A DNA stretch of 64,000 nt from Mesocentrotus franciscanus (lineage: Eukaryota; Echinodermata; Echinoidea; Camarodonta; Strongylocentrotidae): NCBI GenBank assembly GCA_037976565.1, contig CP137682.1, positions 5,268,827-5,332,826 on the forward strand, read 5' to 3'. Shown in pieces: positions 22,597 to 33,700 of the stretch. Both the position numbers and the translations under genes were made by a program. The notes beneath the pieces were generated by a model that was not told where the DNA came from, searched no databases, and saw only the letters and a program-made list of their open reading frames with translations. Every line of letters starts with the position of its first letter. Position 1 is the stretch's first letter.

Positions 22597-24690
22597 CCTT
22601 CACTTACCTTAAAATGTAGTTATACTTCTAGGTTTGAGGTTGTATCATTACTTGCATTGATTGATTCACATTCAAATAAAAATGTAGTTGTAATTTGAGG
22701 GATCGACAGTAGCTGTAAGATATTCACCGATGAGGGCGCTAAATTAGATATGATGCTGCAAACCACCTCAGGCTTTCTTACGTATAAAGAAATGGTAACT
22801 GCATGCAACAAAGATCCTACACGCATACATTTTGATCTGTAAACTTTTACCTTTAATCTGTAGACCTTTACCAGTGAAAAACGAATTTCCAAATGGATGA
22901 TAAATGCTTAATTTTAATTTTAATTCCAGTTCACTGAGCTCAGTATTATATGATACAGAGTTAAAGAAATATGGAGCATATTACACTTTACGTCATCATT
23001 TTTTTTTGTTACACTTGGGTTTTGCCGCATTATACGTGAAAGAGCCTTCACATTGTTTTTGACACCTACTTTAGGTACAAGCATGCATCATGCTACTGTA
23101 TGGGTTTTCTAATATTGATCAGCTAATTTGCCTTAGTCAAAAACGGATCTCAAATGCTATCAAAAAGTGACATAATTATTGATTTGAATCACTCAAAAGT
23201 GTTTTCTTCAGTATTGGGTTCTGTTGCGAAGCAGAGGTGTGTCACAGGGCTGTATCACGTCATACGTAGCTGTAGCTTTCAATCCAAGACTGACAAGCTC
23301 CACTCTCTACTCAGTGTTGCATGAAATGCCTTGGTGTCAAAAACTTACACAGTTGGAGAACAGTCATCATCTAAAAATCTCCTTTCTAAGAACTGTCCAT
23401 GAAATATTGAAAATATCAGCAAAACTTGATGAATTCTTCATTTAGCTGTAGTAAATTTACGATTGTGCATAAATAAAAATACAGCAAGTGAAGAGACCCG
23501 AAGTGGACAACACAACTGAATGATAGACCCACTTAACCTTCGCACATCGAATAATCAAAATCACACACTTGATAAATGTGTTTTTTATTCATTTATGTTT
23601 ATTCATTGTCGATCCCTCAAATTCTTTGTACGAGTCCGGTCGTGATTTGTGTATACACAAGATGTGAAGAGATCATGATGTTCATGTACTGGGTTCTTAC
23701 AGGTTATACTCTTATCGTTATGTGTGTTTACACTTTAAGATGTAGTTGTTCTATTAGATATATATTGAATGGTGCAAAATGAAAAAGAGAAAACAAGAAA
23801 GAAAGGGAGGCGAATGATGATACAACAGTCTGTCATACCCCCCTCACTCTATAGCCTTTTTTCCTGTCTTAATTCATCCTAATAATTCAGATGCCCACTG
23901 CCTTCTCAATGGCAGGACCCAGGGCACACTTCTGAAGATGATTTGTGATTATCACTGGTGCTCACATACATGTGTATCCAATACACTGATCCATACGTGT
24001 GTAATACAGTCATATGATTTAAAGAAGAGATGTTGTATTCTAGTAAAGAAGTCAATGCACTCTGAACTACTTGATACAGGGTTCTGTCTAAACAACACAA
24101 AATATCAATTGAAACATCTGGTTGAGGTTCTGTAAATTTTGTATTCGTTGCAAATAATTTAGAGTGAATAACAGTATTTTAGGGGGCAAGATTATGAACT
24201 CACATCACGTGCTGTCCTAAAACTGTAATAGATCTTTCAAGATGTTTGTTTTCTCCTAAAACTTAGCGCTGAATCTAAAAGAGGAGAGGTTTCATTGTGT
24301 TTCTACACAAAAAATATCTCTTGGATGTATGTCAGTGTTTGTACCTCTCATCATTTTCTTCTGTTTTCTATTTTGAAATAAATCTTCTATTCACTGGTCT
24401 TATTGTGGTTATATGTGTAGGTCATAGATTGTAAATGTTGTGTACATGTTCCACCTTATTTGTAATAAATTGATATGAAGAAGTCTTGGAATGAAATGTG
24501 GCAATAATGATCTTATGGATGTGTATATTTGTTAACTATATGTGGTGACTTGTGATTGATTTGCTATGTGTAATTTCACAAAGTAGGAAGTAGTTTTTAG
24601 AGCTAGATTTATAGCTCTTCAGATGTAATTGTTTGTTTTTCTACTAATGCTATTGATGTGAAATAAAGGTAATATACATTACATAAATGT
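22597..24690 (+). other. Probable EMC1 3' untranslated region
   Basis: AT-rich sequence after the EMC1 stop. AATAAA hexamers lie at 22675-22680, 23472-23477, 24377-24382, 24464-24469 and 24662-24667, and the true cleavage site cannot be chosen from sequence. The short open frames here show no family similarity and no splice context. Confidence 0.45.
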
Positions 24691-26789
24691 ACAGTGTATC
24701 TTTTATGCAAATGAAACTTGTAAACATCATCATCATTAACTGCAAATCTTGACCAGTCGTTTGGACATAGAACTATTCTTTATGACTATTCTAGATTATG
24801 TTACATATGATTTCACTGTAATTGTTGGGTATGGTGCCACTTGAATTAAATAATAAATTGTGAGCTGTCTGCCAGAAGGCTGTACGAGCTATACATGGTC
24901 AATGGCAGTTACAGCCTTCTAACAGAAAGCCAATGATATTCATTTGGAGGATCAAGGCCTTGTTGCATAAAATGTACCACTGGTACCATCAATGCTAAGT
25001 TTTTGTGCAACGGGCCCGGTTCCTTGATTCAGTAATATCCATGTGAGAAAAAAATAATAAAAAAGCACAAATGGAAGATATCATTATTTCTCTTTATACC
25101 TGTGTTGTATGTACATGTAGATTACTTTAACATGAATATTCACTTGTTGATTTTAATTGATTGGTTTTTTCACACTGCGGGTGTAGGATTGTCTGCTTTG
25201 AGAAGAGTTTTATGGCATAGCCTATAGTGTAGCTTGTTGATGAGGTGATCATGTTGTTTGGCATATATTTATCATGGACGTTGTCATTTGTGAACATTGA
25301 ATTTGAAAGAATTATACACATGTGGATTAAAATAATTCTTCATATACATGTATTTGTGTTTAAAATTCAGTTGATTAGATTCTTTAAATTTCCCTACTAG
25401 AAGCATTTTTGATAACATTTGTAAAATACCGGTATAGTTTTTCTTCCTTTTGATTCTCTCTTTCTTTCTATTTATCCTCTCCCTCCTTCTCAGTCTCTTT
25501 CTCTCTCTTTAAATTCTGTAATGGAACATCTCTAAAAAGAAGTGCATGAAACAGAGAGTAGCTTTAAAATTGGATAACACTTTACAAGTGTAAGATGTAT
25601 GCTTGCATAAGGTTTTTCTCAAAACTAGACCTCTTTCTCTCAATTTGGTGATTAGATTCATATACACTTGATATCAAGGTTGGATCAAATCTATGACAAA
25701 ATAATAATGCTGGGATCAGTAGTTTCTTTCAAAGGTTTTTTTATATAAACATTCTTTGTACAGGATATCATACATACATATTTACATCGAAGACAATTTT
25801 TTAGACAGAATTGCAATTTCATAACATACATGTAGTAAATAAAACTAGCCAATTATTTCTACCACCTCATGTGCATCATCTTTTATCTCTGATTTTAAAA
25901 AAAGCTTGAATTTTGACTTTTAGCACAATACAAATCAATTGAACAAGGCTTCGATCAGTTCAAAAGGCCACTGCAACACCAAATGACCAAAATACGACTG
26001 GATTTTGGAAACAATAAATAGAATGATTAGATATGGAATCTCAAAATTAGAAATTGTATCCAATTTAAGTCCTGTATGGTCATATGCATATCAGTGCCAA
26101 AGTTATATGGTATTTTAAGCCTTCCCATTTGAGAATAACCAAATCCATAGCCGGCTGTGTAACTGATATAACATCACTGAAATTCCCAGCCAGGCAGTTA
26201 GGCATTTCCTTTGACTTGACATCTTATGACACCCTGCACATTTAATATTTCTTTTTATAAAACAAATTTGGGAAGACTTTACATTTTGAAATTCTAATAC
26301 TTCTTTAAATATTTTTCATAGTCAAGTCATAGATCATAAGATGTGCAATGGTCTCAAGGAACATCAAACTAACAATCGCTATTGATCTTGTCTTATCAGC
26401 CTTTTTCATTCCAAAGTTTTTAAAGCCATATAAGTCCTTTAAACTCAAGAATCTGTTTTTAATATTCTAACTGCCAAGGTTTTAGACCTGAATATTGTTT
26501 GTAACTTTGTACTTGTTGGGAAATTTCCAAAAACCAAAAGAGCATCTCTGCCTTAAGTTTACTCATTATCTGTAGTGCTGAAAACTATCAACTTCATGTA
26601 CGAATGTTTTTTTTTCTCAAAAATCAACTTTAAAGTACTTCTACATAATCATTTCTCTTATAATTCATGATCCTTTCATACATTTCCTTTCAAACATCAT
26701 TCCACTTATTAATAATACTGATATAATAAGAATAAAATTGTCTTATTTACCCAATTTAGCAATATCAGTATTGATATTGGTCTTCATTT
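24691..26789. other. Intergenic region between convergent EMC1 and TRAIP, no gene seen
   Basis: AT-rich unique-looking DNA. The only local feature is a CT-rich patch around 25440-25515. No conserved coding segment was found on either strand. Confidence 0.5.
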
Positions 26790-26890
26790 GGGCCCTGCAA
26801 TTATTATTACCCCAGCACAGCTAGGTACCCATTTAATTTCACCTAGGTCGAAAGGGACAAAGGTAAGTTTATGTCAGCAAGGATCAAACT
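26790..26890 (-). mobile_element. SINE-body fragment
   Basis: The minus strand contains GACCTAGGTGAAATTAAATG, GGGTACCTAGCTGTGCTGGG and GTAATAATAAT, the body of the SINE family described at 20640-20935. Confidence 0.5.
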
Positions 26891-27014
26891 TGGAACAACT
26901 TATATGAGAGTCAAGATCGTAAAAAAAAAGATACCCCCCTCGGTAGGCATCAATTTCTCGAATTTAATCGGGACACCTTACACAAAGAGCCCCCAAGTAC
27001 CATGGACAATGGGG

Positions 27015-27410
27015 CTGTTTATGATGGTTAAGACCTGCCTCAATGTTGGTAAGGGGTTGAGAAAAAAATTTCCTTGAATGTTTACTTGTGGCTCACAACT
27101 GGAAGTGTAGGGTGTACATCAAAGCACATATGGCAAAGATATCCTGCAAACAGGACAACATGGATCCTAAGTAGACGAGAAGGCTCTTCATGATGAATTG
27201 AACCTGCCCAGGATTGGTAAGGGTTGCTTCCCTGAAGATTTCTGTAAACGTTCCTTGAAAATTTCCAAGGTTTTCAAGTAGGTTCCTTGGATGTTGCTCT
27301 TACAGATCACAAGTGGACAATGAGCCTGTTCATGATGGTAAAAACCTGTCAAGGATTGGGAAAGGTTGGGAACATGGTTTCCAAGCAGGTTTCCTTGATT
27401 GTATATTAGA
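27015..27410 (-). pseudogene. Three tandem relics of the TRAIP last-exon 3' end
   Basis: Downstream of the true last exon, three further copies of its final ~65 bases lie at about 27331-27400, 27189-27256 and 27020-27075, spaced 142-169 bp. On the + strand each shows ATGATGG.. , AACCTG.C..GG.TTGG and AAAGGTTG, as the exon does at 27478-27545. In translation they keep the terminal pattern PLPTLxxxL or LPILGRF or SLTGFYHH, but none keeps the upstream IIRPNMKK part. Confidence 0.8.
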
Positions 27411-27479
27411 GAGTTTCCTTGATTGTATATTAGAGAGTTTCCTTCATGGATCACAAGTTGATGATGGCTGTTCATGTCT

Positions 27480-27593
27480 TCATGATGGTAGGAACCTGTC
27501 CAGGGTTGGTAAAGGTTGCAAACAAGGCTTCCCTGAAGGTTTCCTCTTCACTCCTCGAGGTACTTTCTTCATGTTTGGTCTGATGATGACGGG
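27480..27593 (-). CDS. TRAIP: TRAIP last exon: basic tail with degenerate PIP box
   Basis: The acceptor CGTACTTCAG is followed by PVIIRPNMKKVPRGVKRKPS and a C-terminus ending LPTLDRFLPS, stop TGA. Human TRAIP has VMIRPLPVK...KLDTFLWS at the same place, so the exon is orthologous. It joins in phase 0 to exon 28056-27901 at the donor GTATCC. If that donor is missed, translation runs on to a stop at 27823-27825 and the PIP-like end is lost. Confidence 0.88.
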   Translation of the reverse strand, partial: PVIIRPNMKKVPRGVKRKPSGKPCLQPLPTLDRFLPS

Positions 27594-30500
27594 CTGAAGT
27601 ACGGATTGGTTAAGAAATATCAAAATCTTAGGCACAACAAGAAGCCATGTATCACTAATCATTTCTTTTTTTTCTGGCATTTAACATCAGTTTCTGGTAT
27701 TTTCAGATTCCCTTCTTTTTATATGTCATTATACTTAAACCTAAATAATGTGATTATTTTTGAAAAAAATAAATTGCTAATACATCTTGTTCTAACAAGC
27801 ATTACAAAATTTGAAACTTCCGTCACCGTCTATGTAAAATCACCTCCAGCAAATCAGCGTACTTATACATGTGAGGTAATATAGGCCTCAAAAAGGATAC
27901 ATCGACTTCCATAAATCTGTCATGGCCACCCATGCCATCGTAACCTTTCCTGAGACTTCCCTCATTACGACCAGAGAGGGCTCTTCTCTTGTTGAACAGA
28001 CTAGACGAAGCTAATGTGTTCTTCCACACTGCAGACTCTGACACCATGTTTTCAGGCTGGGAAAAGTAGATAAGCAAAAGCAAAGAAAAAAACATTATTC
28101 TTATGCAGTGAAACTTCCAAAAGAACAACAATATTACACTTTGAATATGAAAATAACAAAATACATAATATATCATTCATGTTATGATGTATCGTGTGGT
28201 GGTGGTGGTGGTACATGTATATAGTAGTAGTAACAGCATTAGCAGCAGTAGCAGTAGTAGTGTCTAACATCAGAGCATGTTTCAGAGTTCAAAACAATCC
28301 CTCTTCAGTCTAAATTATTTATATAAAAAATTCATCCCTATGTATAGTACCAGGTTTCAAATGTATATGGATATGGATAAGTATATGGATAAATCACAAT
28401 TTCATGATAAAAGGGTGTGTTACTGTTAGGAATCCCAAACTTTTTGCATCCATCAATATCACTACAACTAATACATCGGTCAATCCAACTCCAAACCAAC
28501 TCCAGGCCAACTCCAAACCGACTGATTCCGGGATAATGAAATAGTCTGGTCAGTAGTCAGTCTGCAGACCTGCCAACCTCTGGAGTTCAAAAACTGTATT
28601 CTTTAATCCCAAAAGTTGTATTTTACTGATAAAAATTGTATTCTAAAAAAAACACACGGATCAATGCCTCTTACAGTTCCTACATACAGGAAGATTTTTT
28701 TTTAATGGATCATTGGTTGAATATGCATGATTTCGTCATGACTGGTGTGTCCGATGAACCAATGAACATCCCCAAATTGCCGATGTGAGATGCTTGTAGG
28801 ATACTTTACAGGACAGAATGGGCATTTTGCCATTGAAAATGGCACACACACACCCACACAAAAATCATATTTTATTTAGGAAAATCGTGTCGTATTTACT
28901 TCTAAAACTCGTACTGGTTGGCAGGTCTGAGTCTGGTGTCGGTCTCGTTGCTGTGAGTCAGATACGAGCAATAGTAAAAATTTGATCACATACCCTCTTC
29001 ATCTTGGCAGCCAGGGAGGTAGTTTTGACAAAGCGAATGCCGAGGTCATTGCAGGTGTTTCTTGTTTCTAAGCTGGGACTAGGTAGACTTAGATCTGGTG
29101 TTTGAGGGTTACCAGGTGCAGCCAAGATGATGCTATCATCGTCATCTTCATCAGGGCCACTTAGTCTTGGCTTCTTAGTCATGTTCCTGGGCCTGGTAAT
29201 GACCAAACATGTTGTTAAATTGTTAAAACATGGATCATGATGCACGGCATGTTGAGACCATTTAATAGCAAAAACAAAAGGAAAAAGGCAATCACTTTCC
29301 CTGGCTCCTAACTCATATTACTGAACCTAGCAAGAAATAGGAATTTATGGCGAAAATGTAGTTGTTTAGAAGTTGATTTTTAGTAAGGATCATGATACAT
29401 GGCATGTTGGACAATTTATTGAAAAGCAAGGCTAAAGGAACAATTTATCACTTCCCTCAGATCAACTTAGTCAATATGATGGAAAATAGTGATAATGAAT
29501 GAGTGAGAAATAAAGCAAGAGGGAGGAAAGAGTCCATATGTACTGAGCACTTTTTGATAAAGAGCCCTACGACAGGGTTTGACACTAACAGGCGCCCAGG
29601 ACACTTGGGGCACCAAAAAGCTAAGCCCAGAGTCTCCACATCCCCCAAAGTTTCAAAATTTCATTTTGGACCCCTTCAAAAATAAATGTGGAGCCCTGCC
29701 TGAGATCTTCTATCTGGTAAGACTTGATTTAGGTCCAGATACCAGACCAGATACGGTGAGAGAGAAGGATTTGGAGACCACGTGGAGTTGAAGTAAAGAT
29801 CATGATACACTGCAGGTGGAAAATATTAAGAGAGACACAGAGAGACAGACACAGACAGACAGACACAGACAGACACAGACAGACAGAGGCAGAGAGAAAA
29901 AGACGGACAGACAGAGGCAGAGAGAAAAAGACGGACAGACAGATGAACAGACAAAGAGACAAACAGACAGACAGATAGACAGAGACAACAGAAAATTAAA
30001 GGGTACAAGGACGAGGACCAGGGCCATTTTTCATAAAAATTGTTATCAATAACAAGTTCCAATAACTGTTATAAGCTACTGAAATTGTGGCATTTGATTG
30101 GGTGAAAGCAAATTGGTCATAGAATGTTAGTATTTGTTATTGATGACAAGTTTTATGAAACAGACCCCAGGATGAAGGAAGTGATAGGAAATGAGGGATA
30201 AATAATGGGAAGGCAGTGGTCAACATCTATATATGCACTAAGCACTTGTTGATATGGAGCCTCAATACCTTCTTTCTTGGAGGACTGGATTTAGGTCCAG
30301 ATACCAGACCAGGGGGGTGTTTCACAAAGATCCTAAGTTGACCTCATCTCTAAGTTGGACTTAATTATTATGGAAAGCCATTAGCATCTTTGAAAATATT
30401 TTGTAAAAGTTATTTTAAAAGGTATAAAATGTTCATTCAAAATATTTTCCATTATCAAGGAGATTTCATGTTCTTGATGTGGAAATGTGGAATTTATGAA

Positions 30501-30659
30501 AAGTTTAAAATTGTTGAATTTTTGTTTTGAATATATTTTATCTTAAGGCTACAAATGGCTCTCCATAATGTTTAAGTCCAACTTAGAGTTAGGCCTAAAA
30601 AAAAAAATTGATGACTTGGCGTAACGGGTCACTGAAAATTAGGGTAGGTAGGGCGATTT

Positions 30660-30700
<41 letters not shown>

Positions 30701-33700
30701 GCTTATATTTGCATACATGAAATTAGCCATTCATACACATACATACATACAGTGGCGTAGATAGGTCCTCAGACCTTGGGGATGATCTGATGAGAGGGGT
30801 AGACCACAATATGTTCAAATAGCTCCACGCACACACACACACATATATGGACACACACATATATGGACACACACACTGTGTGAGCAAAGTGAGCAAGAAA
30901 TTGTTGAAATCTTGATAAACAGTGACACTGTTTCAGACAACAGCAAATCAGAAAACGGACCACAGTTTCCTTAGATGCCTTGATGTTCTTAACCACAAAA
31001 ATATCAGCGGCCAGATCTTGAACGATTTCTCTGATTGTTGCTTCAATGTCCACCTTCCGAAGAACGCTGAATAAAACGTGAGCACCAAATTTACCCGTGA
31101 ACTGAACGCCATAGGACACCATGTTGGGGATACAATCGCCTAGCGGTACTATGGCGTACCTGCCCGCTGCACTCGGCGCGCGCTGGCCCAAACACGGCGC
31201 GCAAAGCCCAGAACGAAAGCAACAAACATCCGGTTTTCCCCACTGCGATATCGATATTTACGCAATCGCAATCGGATCAAAAAAAATAAAAAAGCGTAGG
31301 GTCGGCGATAAAAATAGGGTCGGGCGGGTTACGCCAAGTCATCAATTTTTTTTTTTAGGCCTTAAGTTCGACTTAGGATCTTTGTGAAATACCCCCCACC
31401 CAGAAACAGGAGGGATCGAGTGAAGAAAGAATTTGGAGACCACAGGACATGAACTCACGTCAAGACTTGTTTGAAGGATACTGACTTGGCACCATCCATC
31501 GGCGAGTTGAGTGCTGCTTGTAGCATCTCATACCTTTCCCTGAGTTCTTTCTTCTCCTTCTCTAAGCTCTGAACATCATCTTGTAATGAGACCAGAGAAT
31601 GCTGAACAGCCTCCAAATCTTTAGACTTCACTTCCAGCTGTTCATAAGGATAGAAAGATGAGACCAACAATTAGGATAGAGGTAAATACAGTGGTAACAG
31701 TTGTCATAAGCACTCAGTGTGATTACAATCTTGACAAAGATGGTAATAATCTAAAGCTAATGATACCCTACTCTAGGCTGTGAATACCTTGTAACAAGAC
31801 TAGAGAATACTGATAATGATGATTATAAAAACAAATTTTGTAGGTGTTAGTAGGTCCGTAGAAAACCCTTTCAAAGCCTCTGTTCTCTCTCTCTCTCTCT
31901 CTCTCTCTCTACACCGCGGTACCTAGCTGGATTTTCATTGATACGCACTACACCTTGCATTATCACGATTATCTTACCACTCTTGTTTTAAGGTTCAGAT
32001 CTTTCCTGAGGCTGCTATTTTCTTCTTTAAGCTGCTTCCTTGAGGATTTGATGTTTTCAAATTCCCTGCAAAGCAAATCAGAGTATCAAAATAAATATAA
32101 ACTGGAAGAAACAAATGTCACATAGTGGAAAAACGAGCAAGGAAACAAATAATGTGCACAGGGAACGAAGATAAGACTAACATACCAACAACCTGAAAAC
32201 GTAATGCCTCCAGCACCACCTTTAAGAAGCAATCTTTCTGATGTCTGAATGTATCATTGAGTATTATATATCATATAAAATGAGCTCCATCAATAAGAAA
32301 GTGATATTTTCTGGTACCTTTTTAAAGATGCACAATATGTGGCTAATTCTCTGGCTGATTTGGGTCCTTCTCCAAACTCACGCAGCATATTATCAACCAT
32401 GTCAGCATTCATTGACATTACAAGCTCAAATCTGAGGGAAAGGAGAGAGGGGGAGAGAGAGACGGTGAGAAAGAGGGAGAGAGAGAGAGAGAGAAAGAAG
32501 GAGAGGGATAGGGAAAGAGATGATTAACAGCACCAAAACAGAGGGACAGAGAGATACAGAAGGAAAGGGGAAGAAAAGAGACAATGAGAAAGAAAGAGTG
32601 AGAAAAGAGAGAAAGACAAAGAGTGACGGAAAAGAAAAGAGAGACAGATTAATAAAGAGAGGTCAAGGGAGAGAAAGAGAGAGAAAGAGAGAGAAAGATA
32701 GAAACAGATCATGGAGAGGGAGGAAAAGATAGAAAGAAAGAAGTATGATAGAGAAAGAGAAGAAAATACAAAAAGAAAATAAGATAGAAATAAAAACAAA
32801 TGAATTATTAGCATTCCTAGTCATTACAAGCTCACACCTGAATGGATGATTGGGCCAAATAAAGTTTTCTTCTGAAGTTCTGAGACACAATTGAAAAAGC
32901 TCAATGGAAGAAAACAAGAATGAAGATGGAAGAAAAACAAAGGTAATGAAATGGTTGCATGGCTTGACTCGGGAAAAATTGCAAATTCAAACTAAAATTT
33001 ACATGCCAAATTTGGGCATAATGTAAACTTATTATGCACATTGTTGTTTAAAATGACATGGCACATAATTAAAACATATTCATCATTACCAAAACATATC
33101 TTAAAAGCACACTGTACTACTTGTAGCTACTTCCTCCCTCTATATAGAAAACAACGCCTAAGCGGTGCCCGTTGGTCCCCCATGATCCTCTTTTCCTTAT
33201 GTTAATTGAGAGCTTAGTTGATGAGATAACCACCTGTCAGTGACCATGCTAATCCCTCTAATCCCTCCTGGCCAAACTAGTGCAGTGGGGCTTTAACCTT
33301 TCATTATGAAAGATGAAGAAACTTTGAACTGCATTGTCTCACCTCTCCAAAAATTTCAGTTTTTCCCTTAGCCTCTTAGTCTCTCGCTTTGCTTCTTGTG
33401 CCTCGTCCATTCTGTAGCTCATCAAATCAAGTTGTTTCTATAAAGAACAAATTTTTTAAAAGAAATAATGTAGTAATAAATCATACTTAGACAGTGTACA
33501 GTCTTTACAACAAAATTTAGTGATGTTATGTGTTCTTCATCTGAAGTGCAGCATGTGTACATTATACTTATTCTTCGACAACACAAGAGTGAGAACAATT
33601 TCATGTCTCATTTTCATTCTTTCTCGATGATTTTGCCTAATGTAACCAGTTGTACATGTCATTCAATTTTAACATTTAAATGTATTTCCTGCATAAACTT

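Larger units (their letters stand above)
30309..31397. mobile_element. GGGGTGTTTCAC-family palindromic element split by a younger insertion
   Basis: CCAGG then GGGGTGTTTCACAAAGATCC on the left; GGATCTTTGTGAAATACCCC on the right, followed by CCACC (an imperfect match to CCAGG). The left body is like the intact copy at 58002-58313. A 770-bp Harbinger-like element (30592-31361) sits inside its right arm. Confidence 0.75.
29456..31445. repeat. Old segmental tandem duplication in a TRAIP intron, split by insertions
   Basis: GATTTAGGTCCAGATACCAG occurs at about 29726-29745 and 30288-30307. Around it, ACTGAGCACTTTTTGATAAA / ACTAAGCACTTGTTGATATG and GAATTTGGAGACCAC (31430) / GGATTTGGAGACCAC (29768) also pair up. 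The second copy is interrupted by the element at 30309-31397, which explains the offset. Confidence 0.65.

Noticed and set aside
29729..30062. Cys/Leu/Ser-rich minus-strand frames and Asp/Arg/Thr-rich plus frames
   Set aside because: Translation of the ACAG repeat.
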